Shown: positions 33,657 through 48,331 of the stretch, piece by piece | How positions within the stretch are numbered: the stretch's first letter is position 1 | Layout of the letters: each line of letters opens with the position of its first letter | Source of the DNA: Sanguinoderma infundibulare | Lineage: Eukaryota; Basidiomycota; Agaricomycetes; Polyporales; Polyporaceae | Assembly (NCBI GenBank): GCA_032821775.1 | Contig: JAVLRN010000004.1 | Coordinates: 3,224,001 to 3,288,000 of the forward strand | Reading direction: 5' to 3' | DNA: 64,000 bases | Program-made: the position numbers and the translations under genes | The notes under the pieces: model-generated | Told to the model about the DNA's origin: nothing | Database searches by the model: none | Seen by the model: only the letters and a program-made list of their open reading frames with translations

Positions 33657-36600
33657 TCAAGGCTTTCGAGGCGGGAGTTGGGGGGGGCTTGGACTGGACG
33701 ATGCGCTCGCTGTACTGTATTATCATGATCATGAGTTATTCAGATGTTGAATGCGGTGCGGTAGAACTGTAACTTAGAACAATCATGCAATCATGCTTGG
33801 CGTGGCGCACCGGGTAGAGGTGGTCAGGTCGAATGTACATGATGATACGACTGGAGGATTGTGGAGCGCGTGTATCGTCTTTCCACCTCATACCGCGGCG
33901 ACCATCAGACAGTCATCCCGATCTGTGATGGACGTCCGCTCAGCCTGATGATGAGGGCAGTAGGGCATACCAAACAAATGAATCACATGACATATATATT
34001 CGCATGTACTCGAAACGTGGACAAGATGACTAGCAAACACAGGTCACTGATATGACGTTCCGGGTTGGAACAGGCTCAAAGCTACACATGTACACTTTCG
34101 GCGCACGTTAGCTTCCCCGCCGTCGAGACGACGACGGGTACTAGTCCCGAGGGCCACGGAGAGGCCTGCGCCAGGAACGACTCCCCGAGCGAGCGAGGCG
34201 TCGACCGTACCTCGGGGCCTGTGGGGAGGTCAGCGCACTTTGCGGTTGGCGAGAGCGCACCTGCACGAAACCCGACGGCGAGGGAACGTTGACGAAGGCA
34301 AGCCTGTCGATTTTCAGTGCGTATGACTTGTTGCATTGCTCTGTCGAACCATTCGAAGGGGGAGACGAGCGCGAGATGCATGAACTATATAGTGTAGATC
34401 GTAAGTTTAGCTCATTAGCATAGCGGCGAGACTTGCATACCGAACTTTAGAGCGTGAAGAAGAGGGGTACGCGCTACACTGGAAAGCGATATGGATATGC
34501 AGATGGACCTATGGGTAGAAGGACGTTAGCGTGACAGAGGGTGATGAAACCACATACCGTACGCCGTTTCTAAGCACGTTGACGGAGACGAATGGGCGCG
34601 GTGCACACGAAGATTGATGGGGGACATGAGCGGTTGGAGCATCATTCGCTGGCGGTAGACGGTATCAATTTATGGCGTAGAAATGAGGATCGAACCGAGG
34701 TTGCCTATACCGCCGCGCATACATGGAGTTCAAATTTAGAGTAAATGATTGGGATACGATCTATATATGCGGGGTGGAACGAGCGTCAGCTGAGAGAAGA
34801 TAGAGGCGAGCACATGCCGTCCAATGCCGTCGTAATATGTTTCTTTGCCGGACGCGATCCTGGAAAGCGTCAGTTAATTGGGCGGAGAGAAGGGTACGTC
34901 GGTTGAAGGCATTGTAGAGGGAGAGAAGGTCAGCCTCACGCGCAACAGGAAACGAGGACATGGCATGCTACGTTGTCGGATACCCGAGCTATGATGCCAA
35001 AGGAAGGTCTATGAAGACGTAAGCGATACGACGAGTGGGGTAGAGACTCGCCATGTGCATTGAGGAACAAACTTGATCCGTGGCATGATACAGGGCGAAC
35101 CGCGAGAAAAGGAACTGGTGGTGTCAGCTTCACGCAGCGCTTCGATAGAGTACTCGCCCAAATAATATGCATCCGGGATCGAAAGAGTCGAAGCCGGAGA
35201 CAAGGCGAAATAATCGTCATCCCAGACAGGATACCCCGATTCTGCAGGTAGACAAGATCAGCTCGTGACGAGGTAGCGAAACCATACCGGCATTCGTTCG
35301 TTGCGGTTTCCGTTGGGAAGGGAGGCTTGACGCGAGAGGCATGCTGAAGAAAATATGTATCAGCAAGAAAGACGGAGGAGAAACACGCACCGCGAGTGTC
35401 TCTCGCAGGGTTCAGGTCTTCGCCAGACGGGCAGAACAAGTGGCCTATGACCCTTCAACAAATGAGCAAAAAAACGCATGAGCTACATGCGCGAGATGTG
35501 CCGAGACTCAGATCCCAACCACCGCACTTATCAACTGCCAAGTACGACTTAGAAGGCACGGCTTGTCTGGATCTCGAGGACGTGGCGAATACTTGCCAGA
35601 CGAAGATGTTGAATGTGATCGTAATCAAAACACGCGGCGAACGCCCGCTACAAAGGTGACCCTGCTCGTCATCAGCATGGGTCACTTGATGCCACCGTTG
35701 CAGCACGCTCACCATCGGAACCGGAGTTGACGAGTACGTTTGCGGCGCCGCCCGCGTAGACTGAGAGAAAAACCAGGTCATCTTAAGACACGTCGATGAC
35801 ATCGCACCAGAGGGTGAGCGTCGATAGGACATGGTTGAGAGGATAGGCGGCTCAATATGGTGGGAGAGCTAAGGCAACAACAAGCGTCAGTAAGGAAGGA
35901 CAAGACGGAAGGACGCGCCGTAAGGGTGGTTGGCTTCTAAAACACATTAGCAGGGTCGGAGAGTAGCGATTTCCGAGCAGATAAGAAGACTAAAGGAAAA
36001 CGTGAGCTCAAACGCGAGAGAGGATGCGAACACGTGCCGAGAACCGAGCCCAACCATCCCGCTTGTCAACCACGGAGCACAAAGTTGCGGCTGGATAATG
36101 ACCGAGTCAGCTTCAAGAATAGTTATGAAGCACTCGTCATGTGTCGATGGATGCTAAACGTTTCTTCAGGGCTGAGCATTGGCGTCGGAGGCTGTAACCA
36201 CAGAGAGGCGGTCGGTTGAATAAGGCCTGTGGTCAATGAAGCACTTGCCGAATGAATGTCAAGATGCTGCTTCCAGAGTGCTTGGGTACACTAGACTCAG
36301 GGCTCGGAAGCTGGGATGGTGGTTGCGATCGTCAACCGCAATGTGAAGGAAATCGACGAAGACACACCGTGTTTCAGATCGGCGGGGCGAACGTCGAAAG
36401 GCGGAGGCGACTGGACACACACAAAACTGAAGTCGAAGATGTGAGGATGGTGGTAGTTGTCAGGAAAGAGAAGAACGCTCGAGCGAGCCCGTTTATATGC
36501 CTGTTCGGGAGCTGCGGCTGGCGCGGCGCGAGTTGCCGGTGGGGATCGGCCAGCCTCTTTCCAATTTGGCTCCCGAACAATGGTCCTTTGTCGATCTTCA

Positions 36601-37698
36601 ATTGTTTGCAGAATCGGGCAAGACCTGGCAAGACTCTGCTCGAAGCAAGTCATACGAACGTGACTTCAACGTTGGACGATACGGAATGAAATTGTCCAAT
36701 TGCTTATGCCGAGCCTTCAGTTATTCGCGTTTTAAAACAAGCTGAGCCATGGTATCGGAAGACATGTCGTCCTAGCCAGGGCAGTAAGCAGCCTGAGTCT
36801 CATAATGCCGCCAGAGATTCGTGGATTGGACGCACCATTGTTTACGTTCAATCACTGACATCAGTACTTATCGTCGGGTTGACGGCACAAGCGGCACATC
36901 AATACGAAAGTTGAGCTGCCATCAGGCTGCCTCAGGCGAAAGGGGTACACATAGGTTGTTCCATCTCTCCAGGCATCCATACCCTCCCCGGAGGTGTTGG
37001 AAGCAGCTTCAACTCGACGGCGAATTATGAGATGGTCGCAGAAACGGTGGGACAAAACAACACCCACTGTGTACGAGAGTCAGGTGGCAGTGAAGACCAT
37101 TCGGATGTCGCGCATATGCATGCTGGCGGGTTTGCTGAGGACAAGAAGCAGAGCTTCCGATCTACTCCGAAGGATCGAGGGAGAGTTAGCGGGTTAGCGG
37201 TCATCCGCAGAGCAGGCCCCACACGAATCCAATGAGCTCTCGGAGCACACTCTGTCGGAACCTAAACCCCCTCGAGGTGGTCCATGCACCGGCCGCCTGT
37301 AATGCAAAGAATCTCCTCCTAGTTCGGTGTGTTATTGTCCATAGTTGACCACTTACCGCTTTCGGGTCATGACGGATGCCTGGTCAGATCTCGTCGCCAT
37401 ATTCCGAGCTCGAGTTCGCACAGGAATCGCCGTCTCTGAGTTCGGTCTGAAATGATCGCGCACCTGCTCCTCTATGATCAGTCATCGACTTCAAGCCAAA
37501 CGGCTTCCCGTACCTTGGCGACCTCCGACGGTGGCCGATCCAACAGACATTGAAGCCTCCGAGGTCCCTCCTGGATCGCAGACCGAGTGACACCGAAGTT
37601 GAGAGAAATCGGCGGTGAATTCGTTGTCCTTCAGTACGACGAAGTCGAATCAGCGGGTTACAAGCGACGTTTAGTGAGGGCACGGAGGTGCTAGACAG
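33657..37698. other. Four-kb region with no confidently recognised gene
   Basis: No protein family recognised. Several short minus-strand open blocks are bordered by plausible splice sites, such as one reading VWDDDYFALSPASTLS then YYLGEYSIEALREAD (35110-35250), another with ETYYDGIGRHVLASIF (34790-34850), and a GTGCGC-CACAG intron-like piece near 34220-34265. They may belong to one small multi-exon minus-strand gene, but I cannot join them with confidence. Confidence 0.45.
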
Positions 37699-37784
37699 GG
37701 GCACGTGGTGTAGTTGGTTATCACGCTCGCTTAGCACTTGTGAGTGAATGCGAGAGGGGTCCGGTTCGATCCCGGACGTGTCCA
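37699..37784 (+). tRNA. tRNA-Ala (anticodon AGC) with a 12-nt intron
   Basis: The acceptor stem GGGCACG pairs with CGTGTCC, followed by discriminator A. The third pair is G-U, the alanine identity element. The A-box-like TGGTGTAGTTGG and B-box GGTTCGATCCC are present. The anticodon stem CTCGC pairs with GCGAG. Its loop reads TTAGCA-T with anticodon AGC once 12 bases (37737-37748, CTTGTGAGTGAA) are removed just after position 37, the canonical site for nuclear tRNA introns. The CCA end is not encoded. Confidence 0.93.
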
Positions 37785-37804
37785 TCCGCTTGTCTGGAAT
37801 TGGA

Positions 37805-37811
37805 TTTTTTT
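37805..37811 (+). terminator. RNA polymerase III terminator (T7)
   Basis: Seven consecutive T residues 20 bp downstream of the tRNA-Ala gene. Confidence 0.8.
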
Positions 37812-37949
37812 GTAACCTACTTTCTATATAATTTGTTAACGGTCGCTCTTGCTGCAAGCGAATATCTAAGTCTTCGAACTTTTTGAAGAAGTATAGCAGT
37901 GTACTTCACTAATGTGCGAGAGGACAACTTCTCATTCGAACGTATTTAC

Positions 37950-39493
<1,544 letters not shown>

Positions 39494-40789
39494 CGTCCAG
39501 CACTTTATTGGGGGTGTGGCAAACGCCGACGGTTGGGTATATGCGTCCGATAAAATTCAGACGAGGCCGGGGAAGCTTGGGGCGCTTTCGGGGAACACCC
39601 TACGAGGGCAACGTCGGGGGAGATGCGGTCCCCATGCATCGACCACGTTTATACTGTTTCTGTCTGTGAACGTCAGCTGAGGCGACTTAGTCACCCCACC
39701 CAAGTTGCGACAGTCTGGCGAATTGTCCGGCGTGGGACGCGGTGTCCCAGTCTCGGTGTTGAAGTGGGAATGTCTGGGCCGCGATGCCGCATGCCAGCTT
39801 GCTAGTAACAGTGTTGAACTGGAGCAGTATGTATATGCATTCCATGTACATGCGAAATTGTATGCCAGTTGACGTTTCTGTTGGGTGGCTGGAGACTCGG
39901 GATTGTAGCCGCTCGAGCGCCGTTTGCGAAGCAGCTTGTTCGAGCTGCCAGCTGCGTTGTCAACGTGAAACGAAGAGCGGCACCGGACGATACAGAGGAT
40001 CAGCACTTCTGCGACGTCCACGAGAGGGAGAGGGCATACCTGCGGCGGTGTGCTGGGTGTACCGCGACTGGGAGCAGCAGTGACGGGGCTTGGACGGAGC
40101 ACCGGAGATACGCCGCAGTGGCTGTTCCGGACCCCGATTCGCGTCCGGGGTGACACTTGTCACTGCTTGCCACGCGTTCTATGGGCGCGATCCTACGCCG
40201 ACGCCAACGTTCATCGTGACGGCGACTTGCCTTGCGACAATAATGTGCCCTGGTCAAATTTACGTCCAAGGTTCGAGTACGTTCGGGCCCATTCATCGGC
40301 CGGCGGACGTGGAGGTACGGGGATCATGATGCTTCTGGCGTTCTAGACGGTCCCACTGATATAAGGGCTCTCCATATTTGGCACTTGAACAGTATTCTGC
40401 GGCGTTTTTCTGCCCCTGGCAAGGTCCTCTTTCCCACTGCCTTGAAACATTTCCGGCGCTCACAGACGAGGGGGAGCGGCGACGAAAGGAGTCGAAACCA
40501 CGAAAGACCCGGCCGGCAGGGGCAGGGGGCCGTGAAGGAGGGTGAAAGAACGACGTCATGACCGCGGTCGTTGCTAACGCGGTACTGAACGTTATCGTCA
40601 GGGGTTTTGCCGAACTTGCGTGAAATAGGTGTCGTGGGAAGAGAAGGCAAACGGCGATGAGAAAGAATGTAAAAGCTCGCCCCGCCATCGTTTTCTTCCT
40701 CGAGGTCTCTCGCCTTTTGCCCCCATCTCCCCATCCCCGCTCGCTGCTACAAGCCTCTCCAGGCGTATCGTTCCTTGCTCACAGCCAAC
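39494..40789. other. Divergent intergenic region
   Basis: Holds the promoters of the OYE gene (-) and the Kre9/Knh1-like gene (+). A TATA-like GTATAAAC lies near 39648-39656 on the minus strand. No additional gene recognised; a 199-codon minus frame here looks spurious. Confidence 0.5.
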
Positions 40790-41886
40790 ATGGTTTCCTT
40801 CAAGCTCGCCGCTCTCGCTCTCCCCATCGCTGTTGCTAGTAAGTCGCTTTCCCTGTGTAAAGAAGCGCCCCCGCACGGATGGTTCAACTTCGAACTTCTC
40901 CCTCACAGACGCGATCACCATCCTCGGTCCCAGCGAGACCAACTTCTGGTGAGCTCATGATCGCTACCCTATTCGGCACGTATTTGTTTGCTGATGAACG
41001 CGTCTTTGGGACGTGTAGGGTCCAAAACCAGACGAACACCATCACTTGGCAGTTCAACGCCGGTGACCCCAGCCCCATCAACATTCAGGTCGTAAACGCG
41101 AACAACCAGACTCTCAATGGCGCTTTCTCTATCGCCTCCTTCGTCAACACCACCGCACAGGTACAATACCGTCTCCCATGTTTCTTGTCGCCGTTTCATT
41201 GATTGACGACTTCTTCTAGACTGTCACTGTGTAAGTGTTTCCCCTCAGCCGTTTGTCCTTCTCCCCTTTGCCTGTCTTCGGAGGATGCGGAACTGCGGAC
41301 GTTCCAATTTTGTACCACGGGGTGCTGGCAGCAGCCACAGGACGGCACTCTTCGGAGCGCTGGTCCCATCTTGACTGGGGCCAAATTGCTTGCTTCCATG
41401 GCCTGAGGCGAACAAGGGCGTGCAGCATGTGGAATGCGTTGGTGAAGCAATTGCACACGTTCAGTATGCTGATGTCATGCCATTCGACAGCACGAACGTC
41501 ACCCTCCGCCCCGGTGATGGTTACGTTGTCGAGTTCGTCAACACTACGAACCCGTCCCAGGTGTTTGCGAACAGCTCTACCTTCACCGTGAAGCCCCCTG
41601 GCAGTAAGTCTTCACGTCCGTGTATTGCATCCGCACAGTCTCACGAAATACTTTGACTTTGACAGCCCAGCCTGGTCCGACCGCCACGATCTCTGGCATC
41701 GCAGCCGGCAGTAGTGCCACCTCGCCGTCGAGCACGAACTCCGGTGGGAGCAAGAGCAGCAGTGCTAGCTCGTCGTCCAGTACAGCTGCCAAGGCCAATG
41801 GTGGCGTTTCCGTGGCCTCAGCCGGTGGTGTCTTTGGTGCCATCGCTGCCTGCGCTATCGTTTCCCTCTCTGCTCTCCTCTTGTGA
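40790..41886 (+). CDS. Kre9/Knh1-like Ser/Thr-rich GPI-anchored cell-surface protein
   Basis: Small secreted protein of the yeast cell wall synthesis Kre9/Knh1-type family. The signal peptide (MVSFKLAALALPIAVA) is interrupted by an intron at its end. The mature chain starts NAITILGPSETNFWVQ and continues NTITWQFNAGDPSPINIQV, NGAFSIASFVNTTAQT and LRPGDGYVVEFVNT. It then has SQVFANSSTFTVKPPG, a Ser/Gly/Thr-rich linker, and a hydrophobic tail (GAIAACAIVSLSALLL), which fits GPI attachment. The intron before the MPFDSTNVTL exon is unusually long (about 240 nt from 41230) and its acceptor is uncertain. Predicted to sit in the cell wall or plasma membrane; biochemical role unknown. Confidence 0.85.
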
Positions 41887-42941
41887 GCGGAAGAGCTCGC
41901 ACCACCTCAACATACCCGAAGAGCATTGGCCGACGCTGGGTGTCACTCTCTTCCTTTCGACTTGTGCAGCATACCCTTTTATCTCCTCACTATTCCCCTG
42001 GACACGAACATTGACGACTCTGGGCTAGCGTGGCCACGTTCTTTCTGCCGTCCACTCGTTTAGACCGCGGTTTGTTGTTACTATGGTTGGACTTTTTCAT
42101 TCTATCGTGCCCCTTCGGACGCACTCGCCTTGTCATTTCTTGGTTCCATGACGCTCGTCGTGCTGTCTACTGTAGTAGTCCGTCATGTCTCGATAGCTAT
42201 AGCCCTAGGTAGCTGCCCGCGCGCCTTACGCCCGCACGATGTACATGTCGTTGTGTATCTGAGGTGCATCACCATCTTTGCGTGACCGAGCCTTGCCATT
42301 GCCTTGCCAAGATGTTGGTTGGCCCCCGTTCAACACAGCGCTCCTTGCTCGCTGTCCACGTCGAGCACACCCGATTCTGCGTACACGACCCGCAATAGCG
42401 GAAAGCGTGGTCGCCGAGCGCGCGAAGCAGGGGCAAGATTGTTGAGCCGGACAAAGTGTGAGTGCGAAGTTGCTGCGAAAGGGTCGACGGGTCCTCGGGA
42501 CCAGAAGCTCCCACTGTCCACTGCGACGCCCCTAGAATTCGGACTGGACTTGCAGAGAGCCGTAGTGCTCGAGCCGTCCGCCACAGCGAGGCCACCACTG
42601 TCGCCGTGCGACGCCCGTGCCAGCTTCTCGTTCCCTGCTCTCCGTTCCCATATCTGCCCCGTCCCTGGCCTCGCTCTCGGCCCCACCGCCTCCATACGAC
42701 CCACCACACGCCCCGCGCGAGGACTACATAAAGCGGCCTTCCTCCGTTGGCTGCTCGCACCCGCATTCCGCATCCGAGCGATTCCGCAAGGTCCCTCCGA
42801 GTTCGACCCCGGATCGCGAGCCTCGACCGTAATTCTGAATTCTGAACCCGAATCCCTGGCCCCGGAGCACGTCCGTGACAGCGGCGGAGGCGACGGCACG
42901 ACGACACATATCTTCATGACCCATCCCACCCGGCTCACACC
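41887..42941. other. Intergenic region with no recognised gene
   Basis: About 1 kb. Presumed 3' UTR of the Kre9-like gene and promoter of the TPR/F-box gene; a TATA-like ACATAAAG lies near 42724. Long frames on both strands show no consistent coding signal. Confidence 0.5.
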
Positions 42942-45495
42942 ATGCCGTTCTTCACTCACAACGCCGGCGGGAGCAACACCATGACCGGCCCCTTGGCCCC
43001 ACAGCAGCAGCAGCAGCAACAACAACAACAACAACAACCACAACAGCAGCAACCACAGCAACCACAGCAACAGGACGAGCTGACGATGACGGTGTTCGGA
43101 GCTGTCGAGGGCTTGAGCCAGGTCCGGAAGGCGGGCTTCTTGCTCGAGACGAGCTTGGCGTTGATTGAGAGCGGGAGGTGCGTGCGCTCACTTTTCTTCT
43201 ACCATCCGTCGGACCTCTTCGCCCCACCTCTCTCGACCTGCTCTCTTGCTCGCGTCGTGTGGAACACAGAAGTACTGATAGGGCACGCACATACGTGCGC
43301 AGGTACGGCGACGAGGTCGAAAACTACCTGGACGTCTACCTCCGCACGCCGGGGCTCGAGAAGCAGGACGTCGCCCGTGCGCTCCTCGCGCGGGGCAACG
43401 CGCGCAAGATGGCGGGGGAGCGGCTGCTGGCCAGGGCCCAGCAGGACTTCCAGGCCGTCGCGAAGCTCGACCCGTCCAACCGCGAGCTGCAGGGGTATCT
43501 TCGGCGAAGCAACATGGTGAGTGCCGCGCGTCCGGCTTCTCGGCCGCTGTCTCCCCTCGAGGTAGCTCGAGGACGTTCGGGGAGAAGGAGAAGGCAGGGA
43601 GCGGGAGCGGTGTTTGGCAGGGAAGGCGGATGGGAGGGCCGTCAGGACGTGCGCGGGCTCGTGCGAAGGAGAAGGTGCGCACTTGAGCTACGTCGCTCCA
43701 CGGAGCCGTCTCCTCTCGCGTTCTCGTGGCATCTTCCCTTCTGCCCCCTTGCCTTCGATTCTCGCGATGACAAACCGCGCGCTGACTGAGACGTTTGCGT
43801 GCAGATCCACTTTGTCGACGAGCCTGCCTCGCAGCGCGCCCCGCCCGAGATCTGGGAGCGCATAGCGCGGTTCATCCCCCGTTACCACCTCCGCTCATGG
43901 CTGTTTGTCTCCGCGTTCCACCGCGATATCGCCGTCCGGCTCATTTTCCACACCATCGATCTCTACTTTGGCGAGGACCAAGACCTGAACCGCGGACTGG
44001 ACATCTTCGACAGGGTGAAGGCCGATCAGGGCTTCGCGCGCCGCGTGAAGGCGCTCAGGTTACATTGGGCGTACGAGGAGAACGACATGTTCGATCTCAT
44101 GACCAGTGAGTGCCTGTATGCGTCGCATTGCGGATGTGATTGGCTTATGTGGCGGGTAAAGGGATGTTCAAGTCCGCACTGCCTGCGTTCGTCGCGCTGA
44201 AGGAGTTTGAGTGGATTGGGTACCCCGAATTCCGGGCAGACATGGTTCAGGCAGTCTTGCAAGCACACCCGCACTTGCAAGCCCTGGGACTTATTGGATG
44301 GCATTTTGACGCTGTCGGCGTGGTGCGTATGACTTCGCTAAGCGTTTGTGTGATGGCTTTCTAAGACATTTATGATGTAGTCCGCCTTCAGTGGGCTCCG
44401 CAAGTTCATCCTCCGCGCAGAGGACGACGACGGCTTCGCCGACATGGGCGAAGTGCGCACCGTCCTTGACCAAAATCAAGCCACGCTCCGACACCTCACC
44501 CTCGGCGCGTATCTCCAGCGGAATCACTCCTGGGACCACGCGTTCCAGTCCGCCACCATCCGCAACCTCACGCAGCTAGAGCTCGTCGATACGCGCATCT
44601 CCCACGTCGTGCTTGCGCGCATTGCGCACGCGCACAGACTCGAGAGCCTCACGCTGCACGGGACGTTCGAGGAGCCGTGCTCGGCGAGCGTCGTGTTCGG
44701 GAGCGATCACATCATCGACGGCGTCCATACGTTCCTGCCACATCTCGAGGAGCTCCGCTTTGTGATGGTCGGGCACGACGACGAAGTGGGCTTGTTCCAG
44801 TCCGTGGCCCAATTCCTCCGCCAGCGGCCAAAGCTACGCAGACTGGACCTGGGCACCTGTCCGTGGGACCTCGTGCACGGCGTCCTGCCAGATCTCACAG
44901 GGTTGCGCGTACTGCGGGTCCGCATCGCGAATCTGACAGAGGTCTCTTTGAAGGCCCTTCTCGAGTCCGTCCCTAACGCGATGGAGGCTATGCACCTCGA
45001 GACTGTTGTGTCCGATAAGCCTATCGTGCGTACGTTTTCCTTCGTTGTCGCACACGATCTAACGCATCCGAACGTCCCCAGCACGAGTACGCGCCCGCGT
45101 TCAAAACCTTGCCGTCCATCAGCATGCTGCACCTAGACAGCAACCGGCGGCGACCGCAGCCGAACCTGCTCTCGGACAAGGAGTACCAGGTGCAGACGGA
45201 GCAGTGGGCGGCCAACGCGCGGAGCATCGCCCGCGCGCTCCCCATGCTCGACTTTGTCGGCTGGCACGGGGAGCACTACGTCGTCGTCCGCGCCGGCGGC
45301 GGCGGCGAGAAGGAGAAGGAGAAGGAGAAGGACGGCGAGGGCCGCGAGAGGGACAGGGTCGAGCTGAAGGAGCTCCCGGCGAGGCGGCGGCTCGACTGTG
45401 CGAAGGGCGTCGACTTGGGCACCGAGGACGCGGCGTGGATGGAGCGCAAGGACTTGCCGATGGATTACGAGACGCCTGGGCTCCAGCAGACGTGA
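42942..45495 (+). CDS. TPR/F-box/leucine-rich protein with N-terminal polyglutamine tract
   Basis: Probable substrate adaptor of an SCF ubiquitin ligase (inferred from domain order). A 24-residue Gln/Pro tract begins at residue 21. A TPR-like helical pair follows (YLRTPGLEKQDVARALLARGNARK to QQDFQAVAKLDPSNRELQ). The F-box follows an intron (APPEIWERIARFIPRYHLRSWLFVSAFH). Leucine-rich segments come next (LKEFEWIGYPEF, LTQLELVDTRISH, LESLTLHGTFEE, LRRLDLGTCPWDL, LRVLRVRIANLTE). A Lys/Glu-rich low-complexity run lies near the C-terminus (45306-45360). Seven exons join in frame with GT-AG introns. It is not closely related to the 14965 and 60244 F-box genes. The start Met was chosen because upstream codons are not conserved-looking and an ATG follows a C-rich leader. 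Confidence 0.82.
43002..43073 (+). repeat. CAG/CAA trinucleotide tract encoding polyglutamine
   Basis: Twenty-four codons: 21 Gln interrupted by three Pro (CCA). Mixed CAG and CAA codons suggest it is fairly stable. Likely polymorphic in length between strains. Confidence 0.9.
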
Positions 45496-46148
45496 ATCGG
45501 GATCTCCTGTTTCGGATGTTCCACGATGTGCCCTTGCACATCGGCGGGCGGTGGTGTTTTGGTTCCGATGGGTTTGTCTTTGTCTCGCTGTGTTCGCTGT
45601 CGCGCTGGTCACTGTCTGGCTGGCCGCTGTACGTAGATTGTCTATACCATTCACGTGTATTTTTATCACCTCATTTCTTGCGCTTTCTGGTGCTTCTTGA
45701 GTTTGAGCTTCCCTTCTGGGCGTAATGGGCGGCGTGGCGGAGTACCTGGAGTGTGAGTAACTTGGTGTTTTACCACACTTCAAGCTAACCGTGCCGTGTA
45801 GTATGCTTTGAATAGGTCGAATGGACGGAGCTCCTGATGTGGCTCCCAGCGCTGGCCCTTTCAAGCTCTCCGATCGGCCAACTTCAAGGTTGTAGACGTC
45901 GAGCTTCCTCGCCGAGTCATGGCCACGCCTTCCCCATGCATGGGGTTGAACGTTAAATGGCGATTGAAGATATGGTTATCGTGGCGCCGCACCTTCACTA
46001 TCCATCTCACGTTCTCCCGTAGCGACATAACGTATAACATGCCCGGCTCATCTGAGTAAGCGCATCCATGAATCGCTGCATCAGCCTTCGTGATCACGTT
46101 AGATTGCGCTGACTTTCCCAAGGGCAGTCCTCGGCGTCCCGGTTTGCA
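45496..46148. other. Intergenic region with no recognised gene
   Basis: 3' UTR of the TPR/F-box gene and promoter of the second OYE gene. Nothing else recognised. Confidence 0.5.
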
Positions 46149-46154
46149 TATAAA
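46149..46154 (+). promoter_or_regulatory. TATA box of the second OYE gene
   Basis: CATATAAATG, 84 bp before the ATG at 46233. Confidence 0.6.
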
Positions 46155-46232
46155 TGCCAGGATGAACCTTGCCGATAAGTAACTGGCCTAGGCCGCCCCG
46201 CTCGCTTTCAAACCCCACAGGGACAGATCGTC

Positions 46233-47689
<1,457 letters not shown>

Positions 47690-48251
47690 GAGGAGAGCTT
47701 CACGATAGTGAGCCTTCCATGAAACTTAGTTGCAAGACTTAGCAGGCAAAACCGCATTCGATCCTCAGATGCTCTGTGTGCGAGTCCGAGGGTGAAAAGG
47801 AGTTCAACGAGAAGAGATTCACCGGGTAGTTGACTCCATAGGACCTTGACAGCGTGCGCCGTGAGTGCTTTGCAATTCCGGGCGGAAGAGGCTCCCGGGC
47901 CTGATCCATCGGATGTCTTGGATGGCAATGGTACTGTTTATCATACTGAGGTTTACCACAGGGGTTCACGCATCATGAAGTCTGTGCGCAAGTAAGGAGG
48001 CCTAAGTCGTCGGGAAAGCGCTTATTTGCCACGAGGTTCTAGCGCTTTCGAGCGCCTTCGGGAGGGGCGGGGCGGTTCCTTTTCTGGCAATTGTCCAGCA
48101 CCTTCGAGGACGCGCTCGTCACTGCCAGGCTTTGTTTGGCTTTGCGACCACCGACGGGACGCTTCCAGCTCCAGCACAATGACTCATAGAGGACGCGCGT
48201 CGGGCGACGCGTCCCCAGCAAGAACCCTTACAAAGCGTCGCTGCGGCAGTC
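47690..48251. other. Intergenic region upstream of the BAG gene
   Basis: Contains a region around 48040-48240 whose composition suits a promoter (many GAA/TTC triplets such as TTCGAG and CTTTCGAGCGCCTTCGGG). Heat-shock-element-like spacing is possible but not proven. No other gene recognised. Confidence 0.4.
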
Positions 48252-48258
48252 TATATAA
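48252..48258 (+). promoter_or_regulatory. TATA box of the BAG-domain gene
   Basis: TATATAA 80 bp before the ATG at 48332. Confidence 0.65.
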
Positions 48259-48331
48259 CATCGTCTCTGGCCGCCCGACGTCTTAGCACACTTTATTCCA
48301 CACCACCATCCATCTCTAGCCCATCTCAACC

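Noticed and set aside
32945..33772. 275-codon plus frame over the AKR1 3' end
   Set aside because: Alternative frame of the GC-rich AKR1 tail, dominated by Arg/Ala/Gly; the AKR1 frame is continuous with the DHHC domain.
37384..37857. 157-codon minus frame
   Set aside because: It runs antisense across the tRNA-Ala gene (its MDTSGIEPDPSR segment is the reverse complement of the tRNA's 3' end), so it is not a protein gene.
39557..40156. 199-codon minus frame upstream of the OYE gene
   Set aside because: No recognisable domain, mixed codon use, and it overlaps the likely OYE promoter.
42330..43070. Minus frame beginning with a long Leu run
   Set aside because: The Leu run is the antisense of the CAG/CAA tract; not a signal peptide or gene.
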